Source: Asterias rubens | Taxonomy: Eukaryota > Echinodermata > Asteroidea > Forcipulatida > Asteriidae | Direction of reading: 5' to 3' | Assembly: GCF_902459465.1 (NCBI RefSeq) | Contig: NC_047071.1 | Span: 10,742,002-10,806,001 of the forward strand | DNA: 64,000 nucleotides | In this document: one piece after another, positions 54,812 to 64,000 of the stretch | Position numbering within the stretch: the stretch's first letter is position 1 | Layout of the letters: every line of letters begins with the position of its first letter | Notes under the pieces: generated by a model | The model's input: the letters and a program-made list of their open reading frames with translations, nothing else | What the model was told of the DNA's origin: nothing | Database searches by the model: none | Translations under genes and position numbers: made by a program

Positions 54812-55320
54812 AGATGCAATATTGTGTCCGTCAAGCAAAACTGTCCGCTCCGGACACTTTTGCATAATTTTTGCAATCGTGTTGCAAAAACCATCCGGCG
54901 GACATGTACATGACTGTACATGTATGTGCGCGCGTAAGCGAGCGTGCATGCACTGAACCTACGAGTGTGCAGCATGAATGTTCACGTATTTTATGACCGC
55001 AGCGAATACCCAACGGCCGAACATTTCACATGTCATTCATGACATGCACTTAGCTTGTAAAAAAAAAATGGCGAACGTGTTCCGTCGACCAAGCGTTTAA
55101 TTTACTTCAAGGATGGTTTTGCACGGGGGCGGACACAACTGCATATGCAGATGTGTCCGGGCGGACACAATTGCATTGTGCAGCAGCGTCCGGGCGGACA
55201 CGATTGCATATGCAAAACCGTCCGGCGGACATTATTGCACATGCAATAATGTAGTCCGGTTATTATTGCATAGAGGACATAGTTGCATGCGACAACGGCC
55301 TCCAGCCGGTGTGTTCATGC
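54812..55320. repeat. second cluster of TGCATATGCA palindromes with GTCCG/CGGAC arms
   Basis: Two blocks, 54812-54915 and 55113-55315. Cores are CTGCATATGCAG (55139-55150), TTGCATATGCAA (55204-55215) and TTGCACATGCAA (55235-55246), each flanked by CGGACA and TGTCCG-type arms. Unit spacing is about 33 bp. A shared CTGACACCGG outside the palindromes ties it to the cluster at 3085-3350. Confidence 0.8.
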
Positions 55321-55346
55321 ACCTTTGAACTGCATTCATGTGTATA

Positions 55347-55497
55347 GGGTGCGTTCGTTTAGCTCCCATGGGTCGACCCCGGTGTGTGGCGTGTTTTTTT
55401 CCAGGACAAACGTTTGCAGATAATTACCACGTTCGTCCTGGAAAAAAAAAAACGCCACACACCGGGGTTGACCCAGGGAAGCTAAACGAACGCACCC
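55347..55497. mobile_element. MITE-C copy 3, short form with a hairpin core
   Basis: Ends GGGTGCGTTCGTTTAGCTCC and GGGAAGCTAAACGAACGCAC. The interior is a different inverted repeat: ACCCCGGTGTGTGGCGT then TTTTTTCCAGGAC, mirrored by GTCCTGGAAAAA then ACGCCACACACCGGGGT. Confidence 0.88.
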
Positions 55498-55499
55498 AT

Positions 55500-56765
55500 A
55501 AAGACAGGCGGCCCAGTCTATCAGCAGTGCTCCACTGCTGAGTCTTGCTAGCGCCCCCTACGTGTAGATTGAGTTGCCGCGATATTTGCTACCAGGGAAG
55601 GGAACATGTGTTTAAACTGAGCATAAATTAAATCAACTTCGCCTTCGTTTTAAGAAGTCGTTCTTAGTTTCAACGATTAGGTTTGGCATCCTACAGTATC
55701 CAATCCACGTTCCAAAGTTGACAACACATTATTCCTCATTCGTGGGCCCCCAGAGAGATACAATCCGTTATCGTGTTCAAAGAGTCATAGCAACCAACTG
55801 CAGCTTCACCCGATGCCGTGAATAACCGGACACAGTTTGTTGTAAGTATTATGAAAAGCAATATCAACAGGTTTCGGTTGGCCGAACACAGGTAATATAA
55901 ATGTATGGGGTCTTTTGAAATTCCGTTGCCTTGTTTGAAGTTTTGGTTCACTGCGTAGCTGTAGGGGCTACCTTTACACCAAAGAATTGAGATTGATGCA
56001 TCTGAAACAAATACGTCGCCATTGCGCCCTCTCGCTACAAAATACGATAGACATGGGAATTGAGATATTGTATGGTGAGGTATAAATGTATAAATGGTTT
56101 TTACACCATGTTACACCCTGTTCTCCAGGATTGAGTTGGAATTATATTTCAAGAGAAGTCTTTTACCATTTCCTTTTGTAAACCCTGTAAGTTATTTGTA
56201 AATCTGTGAACTTTTTTTTCTCTTCCGAAAGTGTATAATGGCTTTAAATGGTTTGCTCTGCGTTTGAAAACAATGAAGTTCGATGTTGACGAAAAATTAC
56301 TAAAACAGTAAAATGAATTGCCCAGTAGTATACCTACCGATTTGTTCAAAATAAGTTGACACTAATGTTTAGGTAAATCATAATAATATTTTAGAGCGCC
56401 TTTCTTTTGTTTTGAGACTTCCATTTAATAATTCGAAGGGCCTTCCAATAGAGGCGCAAGTTGTCAGCAAGGTTTTGTTTCGGGAGCTTCTGCTCCGAGG
56501 GATGCAGTTTCCTATACGAATAGCCTTCTATTCCGTCTTCTATAGGCAGTTTCCAGCGATAGTTAAAACTAGGGCAGGTCGAATCAACTCATGGAAATTC
56601 GGCACCATAATAACCTTACTCCAAGTGTAATGTCAAGAGAAAATAACAAAGACGTAGTAAATATTTCTGGATGTTTCCCAGTCGTACGGAAGGCCCTTTG
56701 TGAAATCGATGTTTTTCCTGTTAACAATTCCCCCCTGCTCTTTCGCAGTGGTTTTTCTTTTGTTG

Positions 56766-56798
<33 letters not shown>

Positions 56799-56970
56799 CA
56801 TTATTGTCTCGATCGACGTTGCCACCTCTTTAGTTCGCCACTTATTTTAGAATGAGGTTTTATTTACCAAAAATGTAGTCTTGAAATCAAGTCGGTAATT
56901 ATTAAGCGCGGTGTAGTTACGGGGACGGTACACACATCCTCCTTCCCAGAATGTGAGTGTGAGTCAGTCG
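55500..56970. other. intergenic stretch, no gene seen
   Basis: Includes a 28-bp poly-A (56771-56798) and a solo GTAGACCGATCCATTAA end (56972) like the element at 8383-8573. Confidence 0.4.
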
Positions 56971-56987
56971 CAGTAGACCGATCCATT

Positions 56988-57248
56988 AAAGGAACACGTT
57001 GCCTTGGATCGGACGAGTTGGTCTATAAAAAAGCGTTTTTAACCGTTTTTTTTTATAAAACGCATAATGGTTGGAAAGATGTTTTAAAAGTAGAATACAA
57101 TGATCCACACAACTTTGCCTCGAAATTGCGTGCTTTTCGTTTTACTGTGCGAACTAACACGGTCGGCCATTTATGGGAGTAAAAAATTGTACTCCCATAG
57201 TCGACGAGGGTGACCGTGCAATTTTGAGGCATGTTTGTGTGGATCATA
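56988..57248. mobile_element. MITE-B copy 3, truncated on the right
   Basis: TTAA plus AGGAACACGTTGCCTTGG, then AGCGTTTTTAACCGTTT, GGTCGGCCATTTATGGGAG and GGCATGTTTGTGTGGATCAT. Stops where the foldback at 57254 begins. Confidence 0.85.
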
Positions 57249-57253
57249 GATCA

Positions 57254-57492
57254 TACGCCTCTCTTAATATTTATGCATGAGTTAAGTCACAATGCTAACT
57301 CAAAACGAGGCGATGGGCGCAGCCACTGCAAGTGATGGGGCCTCTCTTAATACTTATGCATGACGTCATAACTCTTACCCAAGATGAGGCTATGGGCGCA
57401 AGTCCCCCATCACTTGCAGTGGCTGCGCCCATCGCCTCGCTTTGGGTTAGCATTGTGACGTACCTCATGCATAAGTATTAAGAGAGGCGTAC
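57254..57492. mobile_element. 239-bp foldback with an extra third arm
   Basis: The left arm ACGCCTCTCTTAATATTTAT...GATGGGCGCAGCCACTGCAA mirrors the right arm TTGCAGTGGCTGCGCCCATC...ATAAGTATTAAGAGAGGCGT. Between them sits another copy of the arm start (GGGGCCTCTCTTAATACTTA...GATGAGGCTATGGGCGCAAG) in direct orientation with the left arm. Confidence 0.9.
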
Positions 57493-58145
57493 GACCGTTG
57501 CATGAGTGTATAATCGCACTGTGACTGTTGCATGAACGGCAGAATGTGTGTTTGTAACAGGCAGCGCGAATGACTTGTCATCAAGACGCTGCTGTGCAAA
57601 CTACGTGTAAATTTACTAATAGTAAGAGTATAGACCCTATATAAGGGACGCTATTCAAAGGCAAAACCTCAAAGTTAAACAATTGCAGAAACTTCTTTTA
57701 ACTGTTTTTGTTATTGTTTATATTTGATTTTGCTGGTTGAACAAAGAATTTAACATAATTGTGTACGTTTTATAGTGTAGAAGAATCAAATAAGATATTT
57801 GAACTAAAATGGAGCCGAAACCATTGCTAAGAAACGTGTATAAAAACATGTTATGCAAACAATGCAAGTGCTTTTGTTGAAAGGAATTAGCCTACACGAC
57901 CTATTTTTGGATGGTGCCATGGATGCAAATTCAATTACCATGACGTTATCATTTCTTTATTCTGGTGTAAGAACTGAATGCTTTCCACAAAGACTTCATT
58001 CAATTTAATTTTTCTGTATTGGACCTTTATTGTAATTTTGTCTCAGTGTTCGTCTTCTTATGTCATCTGTTTACATATCTCTGTTTTGTCTACAGACTGC
58101 CCAAGCGCCACGAGTAACAGAAATAGTAAATAAAAATAATTATAG
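57493..58145. other. intergenic stretch, no gene seen
   Basis: AT-rich DNA without a recognised feature. Confidence 0.4.
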
Positions 58146-58253
58146 ATATCAATATAAACCACAAGGGAAACTGACTGGGTAAATTTAGTTCAACCCCAAA
58201 ATCATTTCAAAATTTACCCAGTCAGTTTCCCTTGTGGTTTATATTGATACCTG
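58146..58253. repeat. inverted pair of SINE tails, 40-bp arms
   Basis: TATCAATATAAACCACAAGG then GAAACTGACTGGGTAAATTT on the left is the exact complement of the type 1 SINE tail on the right. The 28-nt loop GTTCAACCCCAAAATCATTT belongs to the SINE body. Compare the single tail at 25395-25445. Confidence 0.9.
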
Positions 58254-58428
58254 AAACAAAAAAAAGTCGCATCCCCTTAAGGTGATCCCCTGGCTGCCGC
58301 TTCCCAGGTTGTATCGTAATTTGGGTGTGATCCCTGGCTACACGGCAGTTAACGGTTGTATGGCTTCTGACTGGCACTCCGAACAAAGATATTGACAAAA
58401 TAGGGGCACCGCCAATATAGGGCTAGAT

Positions 58429-58625
58429 AGCTCACTTGGTAGAGCGCCGGCACGTTAATCCGGAGGTCGTTGGTTCGAATCCCACTCCAGTCAATTCTTT
58501 GTTCAACCCCAAAATCAAAAATAATTATAATAAGATATGTAATGCGCACGTATCTACCCTGCTGGGTCTTCAAGGCTGGGTGCCCAATGCCTTTTTTAAA
58601 TGTGCGCTATATAAGCACTATAATG
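58429..58625 (+). repeat. tRNA-derived SINE with intact head (tail type 2)
   Basis: The head GATAGCTCACTTGGTAGAGC (A box) and GTTGGTTCGAATCCCACTCC (B box) has an anticodon-like loop ACGTTAA, recalling tRNA-Asn or tRNA-Lys. The acceptor stem does not pair, so it is not a tRNA gene. After TTCAACCCCAAAATCA it switches to a tail containing ATGTAATGCGCACGTATCTA and TGTGCGCTATATAAG. Confidence 0.8.
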
Positions 58626-58689
58626 ATTAATTTATTGTATCATATTTCTTATTTAGCTACCTTGTCGCTTTCTTTCAAATGACTGCCTT

Positions 58690-59000
58690 GCCAGGTATAT
58701 CTTCATGTTTTTTTCCATTTCATAAATACTACATATTTTCACATTTAGTTTATTTAGCGTTGTTGTTGTTGTTGTTTGTAAGTTGTTTTGTTCCTATTCG
58801 TACGTCATTTGTGTGTCCGTTTATCTATGGTCTCTGTCCGTCCACAGGCTGGTTTTCCACAAGCCTCGGCTTATCAAATCGGCCTCAAAACTGTTAATTT
58901 TCGTTAACTGTTCAAACCTTACCTTACTCTGATCGCTGTTACAATGTATATGCACTCTGTAATGCTGTGTTTCTGACAGTATGGAAATAAATATGAATTG
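58690..59000 (+). mobile_element. CR1-like LINE 3' UTR fragment
   Basis: GTCTCTGTCCGTCCACAGGC, CCACAAGCCTCGGCTTATC and AGTATGGAAATAAATATG parallel the 3' end at 54100-54265. No coding sequence remains. Confidence 0.65.
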
Positions 59001-59281
59001 TCGAATGGAATTTAATTATAAACCAAGGCCATTTTTGCCGTATTGCTAAACGCATTACAAACAATCACATAGTTTTGAATTGCAGAGTCTATAGAAAAAC
59101 CCATGGAGGGATTTGCGTCGGCATTAGACTGAAATAAATAACAATTGTCGAATGGAATTGATTTATAAACTAGGCAATTTTTGCCGTATTTCTAAACGCA
59201 TAACAAACAATCACATAGTTTTGAAATTGTAGAGTCCAGAGAAAAACCCATGGAGCGATTTTCGTCGGCATTAGACTGAAA
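58988..59281. repeat. direct tandem duplication, about 145-bp unit, two copies
   Basis: AATTGTCGAATGGAATT (58997, 59144), TTTTTGCCGTATT, ACAAACAATCACATAGTTTT and AAAAACCCATGGAG recur in order at about 145-bp spacing. The first unit starts in the LINE tail. Confidence 0.85.
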
Positions 59282-60289
59282 CCCCAAGTACTAAACAGTA
59301 TCATCCGGATTAATTTTAGTCCGACAAGCTTAACAATTATGAGGTTCATAGGCCCTTCAAAAACAATTTATTCTGAAAAATATTTCCCTCTTAAATAAAA
59401 ACATGCATGGAGACTGTATCTGGAAACTATGGTGTTCCATATGTGCCACTCCTTGGGGGGGGGGGGGGGGGGGTCCGTCGCATTTTCATTTGTTTCCATC
59501 GCGTTTTAGTTTTGTTCCGTCACAATTTTATTTCTTTTCCGTTGCGTTTTTAACCTAGAAAAAATGTTGCAGCTGATTTCGGTTATTGCACACATCATGA
59601 AGGACAACTTGTTAAAAATTTAACAAACTGTTCATGGTTTTCCTCTATTATTCTGAGTAACACAACGCATGAGGCCCAAAATGTGTACAATGCTTTTAGT
59701 CCGCGTGTATGGTTGATGGTAACAAAACCAGCACATTTTTTGTTGTTCAACTCAATCAATCCTAAAACCTTTTAAGGTCATTGAAAGACTTCACTCAATT
59801 AGAAGCAGGCAGCAGCATCATCGGTGGAAAAAATCAAGCAATTTCATCGTCGTTGAATTCTTATTAGCTTAGTTGCCACATTGGTAGTCTCTGGTAATTC
59901 ACAATACATCTATGGATCAAGGGAATAAAATAGCTGACTAGTAAACCGCGTCAATAAAGGTTCAGATTTTGCGTTCTAGTTTGCATTCAGGTTTTAAAAA
60001 ACCACCGGGATAACGTAATTAATAAAAGTGGAAAAATGCACCCTTTTCAGAAAAATCCATTGGAAATTACTTTGACGGCCGTTTTTAATCACGATAAGAG
60101 CAAAATCTGCTTACACAATGAGCCATTTGCAATTTGTTAGGTCCTGTCTGATCGATGATTTATAGTCCCCAGTTACGCTTATAGTGCAGCTGCTAAGGTG
60201 AACAATTGTGCACTTTGTGGTAAAAGCATGAAATTTGCTATGATGGTTGGTATTGGGCTAATAATCAATTTTAGACTTGGACCCATCTT
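59282..60289. other. intergenic stretch, no gene seen
   Basis: Contains a 19-bp G run (59455-59473) followed by an imperfect TTTTGTTCCGTCGC-type repetition (59474-59560). Confidence 0.4.
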
Positions 60290-60665
60290 GGGTCTCTCCT
60301 ATTTGGGGGCGGAGCCTCATTTGCATAAAAAGGGGGGTCTTTGATATAAATATTGGGCAAAATCATACTTAGAATAAATTTTTTGTTGTTCTTTTGACCA
60401 GAAATATAAACTTGAAAATCATAATTATGAGTTTGAACATAAATTAGTAAAAAGAAATGCCCTTTTGTGGGCGGAGTTTCAATATTTCTAAAAGTGGGCG
60501 TTTTTAAAACAAAGTGTTATCTTTAGTGAACTATTACTGTTTTTTAATTGTTTTTTTAAGCTGATTTATGTTATTTGAATAGAAATACTATAAAAGAATA
60601 CATTTTTTCCATGAGTTTAAATAGTTTCTTTATTTATCCCCTCTTTTGTGGGCGGGGCCAGAGTA
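60290..60665. repeat. degenerate tandem repeat with GTGGGCGGAG motif, about 170-bp spacing
   Basis: GGGGGCGGAGCCTCATTTGC (60306), TTTTGTGGGCGGAGTTTCAA (60463) and TTTTGTGGGCGGGGCCAG (60645) lie in AT-rich units. The reverse-orientation counterpart is at 62985-63233. Confidence 0.6.
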
Positions 60666-61439
60666 GTAAACGAGGGTTCGCTAAATTACACATGTGTAAT
60701 ACAGCCAAGAATGCACAAGCAGCCAACAATCTCATCAACAATACAGGAATAAAAGTATCTGATAAGCAAAATCTGATACTCTGTCATAGTAATGACATCA
60801 GACATACATGTACTGTAAAATCGTCGGTTATGTATACTATGGCTATGGCAAACTCAAGCTCTCAAATCACGCCATTATACCCGCACAGTGTGATCTGGCA
60901 CCATGCCATGCAGGCCAGAACAATAAGTAACATTTATATTAGCATTTTTTTTGCAATTTTGAGAAAGGTTTGCAGTTAAACATATGGCGAAGAATCCACT
61001 CATACAGTGTAGTTATTCGGTTGGGATGTGTTGGAATGATCACTGAGCTGTAGCATACATGTCGGAATACTGAAATAGGTAACATGTACAGGGAAAAGGA
61101 AAAGTGGTGAGTTGGTATTTGATGAGGCCATTAGAGAGGCCATTGAAATCTACCAGTACGACCCAAGTTAATGGGGGTTTAGGAAACGTGCTGTGGATAG
61201 AGGGTCGATATCCATTGGTCAGGAAGAGTAGGAGCCAAATGTCACTTAGGTGGAGGCTGATGTTTTAATGCATTCGCGGTGCAAAGGCTTCTTGTTCTTC
61301 TTATCGTGTCCACACACACACTATATATTGTGTTTCAGCCAGAACTGGACACAGTTCCTAGCAAGATCGTTGTACTCTGCAAGGTCCTCTGTTCTGTATT
61401 CCTGCTCCATAGTTTGTGGCTCTGTCTTACATATGCAGG

Positions 61440-62125
61440 TAACGTCTTCAGAGTCTAGATATCCCCACTTCTTGAGAGACACGTTGCACCGGCCAGTTGA
61501 TGTTCCAAGTCTGTTGAGGGACTTCTATTCAGCCCAACCTGAGTCAGCATCAGGGGGGAGTTCTTCCGAAGCACGTATGTCCATGGATGTTCTAGGTGGA
61601 AGTTTACCAAGTCTCTCATGTCACATGGCAGTACGAAGAGCCCCGGCTTCTGCACTTGGTTTGACTTTGTTGAGGAAGCTTTTCCTGGACCGAGTCTATT
61701 CTTAGCAGGTGTGTGGCTGAATGGAGTGTTTCGCTCGTGGTCTGGCTATACCAGAAAGTTTGTACAGGCTATCAGTTGGTGTTGGTCTGAGGCATCCAGT
61801 GATGAGTCGGCATATAGTATTGATGGCTGGATCAATCTTCTTAGCGTGGGTAGATCTTTCCCAGACTGGGCACGCATACTCTGCAGATGAAAAACAAAGG
61901 GCTAAGGCTGTTGATCGAAGAGTGTCTGGGCTGGCACTCCATCTTGTTCCCAGTAACTTTGCTGACAATGTTGTTTCTTGCACAGACTTTGGCTTTGGTC
62001 TTCGCAACATGGGTCTTAAAGGAGAGGCAGCGGTCTAGGGTGACACCTAGATACACTGTATGGTCACAGTTTTCAAGAAGAGCCCCAGACCAGGAGACGT
62101 TCAGTTGGCATTTGGCTTTTCAATT
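61440..62125 (-). pseudogene. LINE reverse transcriptase C-terminal region, frameshifted
   Basis: From right to left: KCQLNVSWSGALLENC, YLGVTLDRCLSFKTHVAK, TKAKVCARNNIVSK; then in another frame GTRWSASPDTLRSTALAL, AEYACPVWERSTHAKKID, ICRLITGCLRPTPTDSLY. This is the thumb and C-terminal block of a widespread invertebrate non-LTR polyprotein. The frame change near 61950 and later stops mark it as dead. Confidence 0.82.
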
Positions 62126-62392
62126 ACAAAGATAAAAGGCTGAATGAGAGTGATGAGCTCTGCAGCACTATAGTCTATTCGGTGGTCGGTTAAAGAATCC
62201 CTCGTTTTATGATGAAGTTTCTTGTGAGCGGAGGGTATATTGGCCTTATGGCTGCTTGATGGAACATACACGGAAGAAAGTGAGTAGTGGTATGTGGTTG
62301 ACCTTGGGTATGGGAACATATAGTTAAGTTTGGGGCGGCTTGGTGGTGTTAATCTGGTTGAAACTGTAGCTGTCCATACCATTGCGGTGACC

Positions 62393-62614
62393 CTACAATT
62401 GCCACGTCCTATAGAGCTTTGTGGTCGATTTCACTAGGCCAGGCAGTTGTTTACCCCAAGATGATCTTCGACGGCCTCTGGATATTTTCCAGCCAGGAGC
62501 TGGTGCTAGGCCTCCCCTGGAGTTGCTGGCGATGCAAAGAGCGTTTTTAGCTGGGGTGTTGTCAGCCAGGCGAGCGACATGACAAAAGAAAGCAGAACGG
62601 CGGCATTGAATCAA
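62393..62614 (-). pseudogene. LINE C-terminal fragment (GHVAR-type tail)
   Basis: CHVARLADNTPAKNAL, then APGWKISRGRRRSSWGKQL. The family usually reads R-x-GHVARM or LGHVARL, followed by R-P-x-GRP-x-W. It lies just upstream of the previous fragment on the same strand and may belong to a second LINE. Confidence 0.6.
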
Positions 62615-62984
62615 TCAGACTGGCAAACCCACAACTCCAACAGACCAACTCACAACTCCGACAAAGGCTATCCTGTCCTGAACACCATAGACAAAAGTTG
62701 TAGGAACCTTGAACAAGAGGGTGTGTTTAGATGCTAGGGTAATGAAAGAAGAACTGGTGTACAACGGTCAATGTTGGTTATTTTTCATTGGAAACTGTGG
62801 TGGAGGGTGTTGTCTTGTTTCTTTGTGGTAAATTGTAAACGCTGTTACTGCAAACAACTATGTAGTGCATACTGAAAATGTAGAAATATTGTAATTAAAT
62901 GTCTATACATGTACATGTATTTACACGGTTTTGCATGTATCAGTACAACAATCAAGGGGCTAGAATGGCATGTTTTATTTTATC

Positions 62985-63233
62985 CCCACTTTAAAAAAAT
63001 GTGACTCCCCCCACAAAAGGGGCAGGAATAAAGACAGTTATTAATTTTTAAATAATTATTAAACTGTTATCATGTATTTTAGTCTAAAAAAAATGAGCAG
63101 AGAAAAGCAAATTTAGTCAAAATTAACATTATTACATTTTTTACCCCCTTCTTTCTTAAAAATATGACTCCGCCCACAAAATGGGCGAAATTCAAGACAG
63201 TTATTAATTTTCAAATAATTATTGAACTGTTAT
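62985..63233. repeat. two diverged direct units with GACTCCNCCCACAAAA motif
   Basis: AATGTGACTCCCCCCACAAAA (63000, in parts) and ATATGACTCCGCCCACAAAA (63162) are each followed by GACAGTTATTAATTTT and ATAATTATT...AACTGTTAT. Reverse complement of the GTGGGCGGAG units at 60290-60665. Confidence 0.7.
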
Positions 63234-64000
63234 TCAATTCAATTCAATTCAATTCAATAAACATTTATTTCAGTATTGTCCTCACATGATATAATACATC
63301 ATTGGTTTTTCATAAATATTAACAGTGGCAGTTGTAAACAGTAGCCAAAGTTATTAACAAGTCAGAAGGGCAAAACTTAGGATTGGGTGAAGCCTTGGCT
63401 TTTGTACCCTAACCTATTGACAGACTAACAAAACATTAAGACTCACAAGACAAGGGACTACAAGGACATACGAACAAATGTAGGTGTATCAACAATATAC
63501 CAAAAGTAAGCCATGAAAAAATTATAATGAATATGCATTGAGTAGTAATTGTTTTAATTTTTTTGAGAATATAGGTAGAGTGATTGCAGATTTAACAGAA
63601 CCATCCAAATTATTCCAGTATGTAACACCGCGTTGAACAAGGCTGTTTTTACACATTGAGGTTCGGTTGCGAGAAACAAAAAGATTTTTCTGTGAAGTGC
63701 TTCGAGTTTTGTATGAATGAATGCCAGTAGTTAGAGTAAAAAATGAGCTAAAACAAGGTGGTAGTGCATTACTCATGTACTTATACATAAATTTACCTAA
63801 TTTCAAATGATAAAGATCATTAAATTTTAACAATTTAAGGTTACAAAATAATGCAGTAGTATGATCAAGAAAACCAGCATTAGAAATGATCCTAACAGCT
63901 CGCTTTTGTAAAGTATGAAGCCTATTACATTGTGTAGGCAAACCACCCCAAGTAAGAACTGAGTAACTTAAACAGGGAAGAACAAAACAATTATATAGAG
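63234..64000 (-). pseudogene. CR1-like LINE, 3' part with (TTGAA)n tail, continues past right edge
   Basis: The minus frame is open from the window edge: LYNCFVLPCLSYSVLTWGG, LHTLQKRAVRIISNAGF, HTTALFCNLKLLKFNDL, YKTRSTSQKNLFVSR, VQRGVTYWNNLDGSVKSA; it stops at 63522. This is the reverse transcriptase thumb and C-terminus. The 3' end has AAATAAATGTTTATTGAATTG with five TTGAA/ATTGA repeats (63237-63258). Confidence 0.88.

Noticed and set aside
58429-58500. Possible tRNA-Asn gene
   Set aside because: A and B boxes are present, but the acceptor stem does not pair, one anticodon-stem pair is lost and position 33 is not T. A SINE head explains it.
60575-60979. 134-codon open frame on the plus strand
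   Set aside because: Starts inside a satellite and has no recognisable domain, codon bias or splice context. Left uncalled.

Overview
The window is animal nuclear DNA. Its genes carry many short exons with GT/AG introns, are widely spaced, and sit in a dense carpet of short transposon relics. Protein similarity (PDIA3/ERp57, a GABA-B-type receptor, rhodopsin-class receptors) and the repeat spectrum (TIR/MITE foldbacks, tRNA-derived SINEs, CR1-like LINE ends, Penelope-like tails) suggest a marine invertebrate deuterostome. An echinoderm, perhaps a sea star, is my best guess; that assignment is inference.

Layout. 1-1.7 kb: two exons of an unrecognised membrane protein on the minus strand, running off the left edge. 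3.1-3.4 kb: a cluster of short palindromes built on TGCATATGCA. 4.6 kb: a tRNA-Val(AAC) gene. 5.2-14.8 kb: a complete 12-exon gene for ER protein disulfide isomerase A3 (485 aa). 15-20 kb: mobile element remnants. 20.3-21.4 kb and 27.1-28.2 kb: two intronless paralogous class A GPCR genes, both on the minus strand. 31.4-52.9 kb: a complete 16-exon gene for a divergent GABA-B-like class C receptor (about 781 aa). Its introns hold a 145-bp minisatellite, a 133-bp satellite and more than a dozen MITEs, several nested inside one another. 53-64 kb: no host gene seen; truncated LINEs, SINEs, foldbacks and a second palindrome cluster.

The genes do not form a functional unit. PDIA3 is an ER folding enzyme. 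The two GPCRs are a local duplication that shares a 72-nt block identical even at silent sites. The GABA-B-like receptor is an independent signalling gene whose extracellular domain has lost several features needed for GABA binding in GABBR1 and some of the family's disulfide cysteines.

The commonest repeat (called MITE-A here) is about 390 bp, ends in TTAA plus AGGCAGTGGACACTATTGG, and is present in roughly 19 full or partial copies. Other families named here: MITE-B (TTAA plus AGGAACACGTTGCC), MITE-C (GGGTGCGTTCG ends), MITE-D (TA-flanked GACC ends) and MITE-F (GATTTCACAAAGAG ends). All exon boundaries were read by eye from splice signals, phase continuity and family similarity. Repeat boundaries are good to a few bases where a target-site duplication is visible and to tens of bases otherwise.
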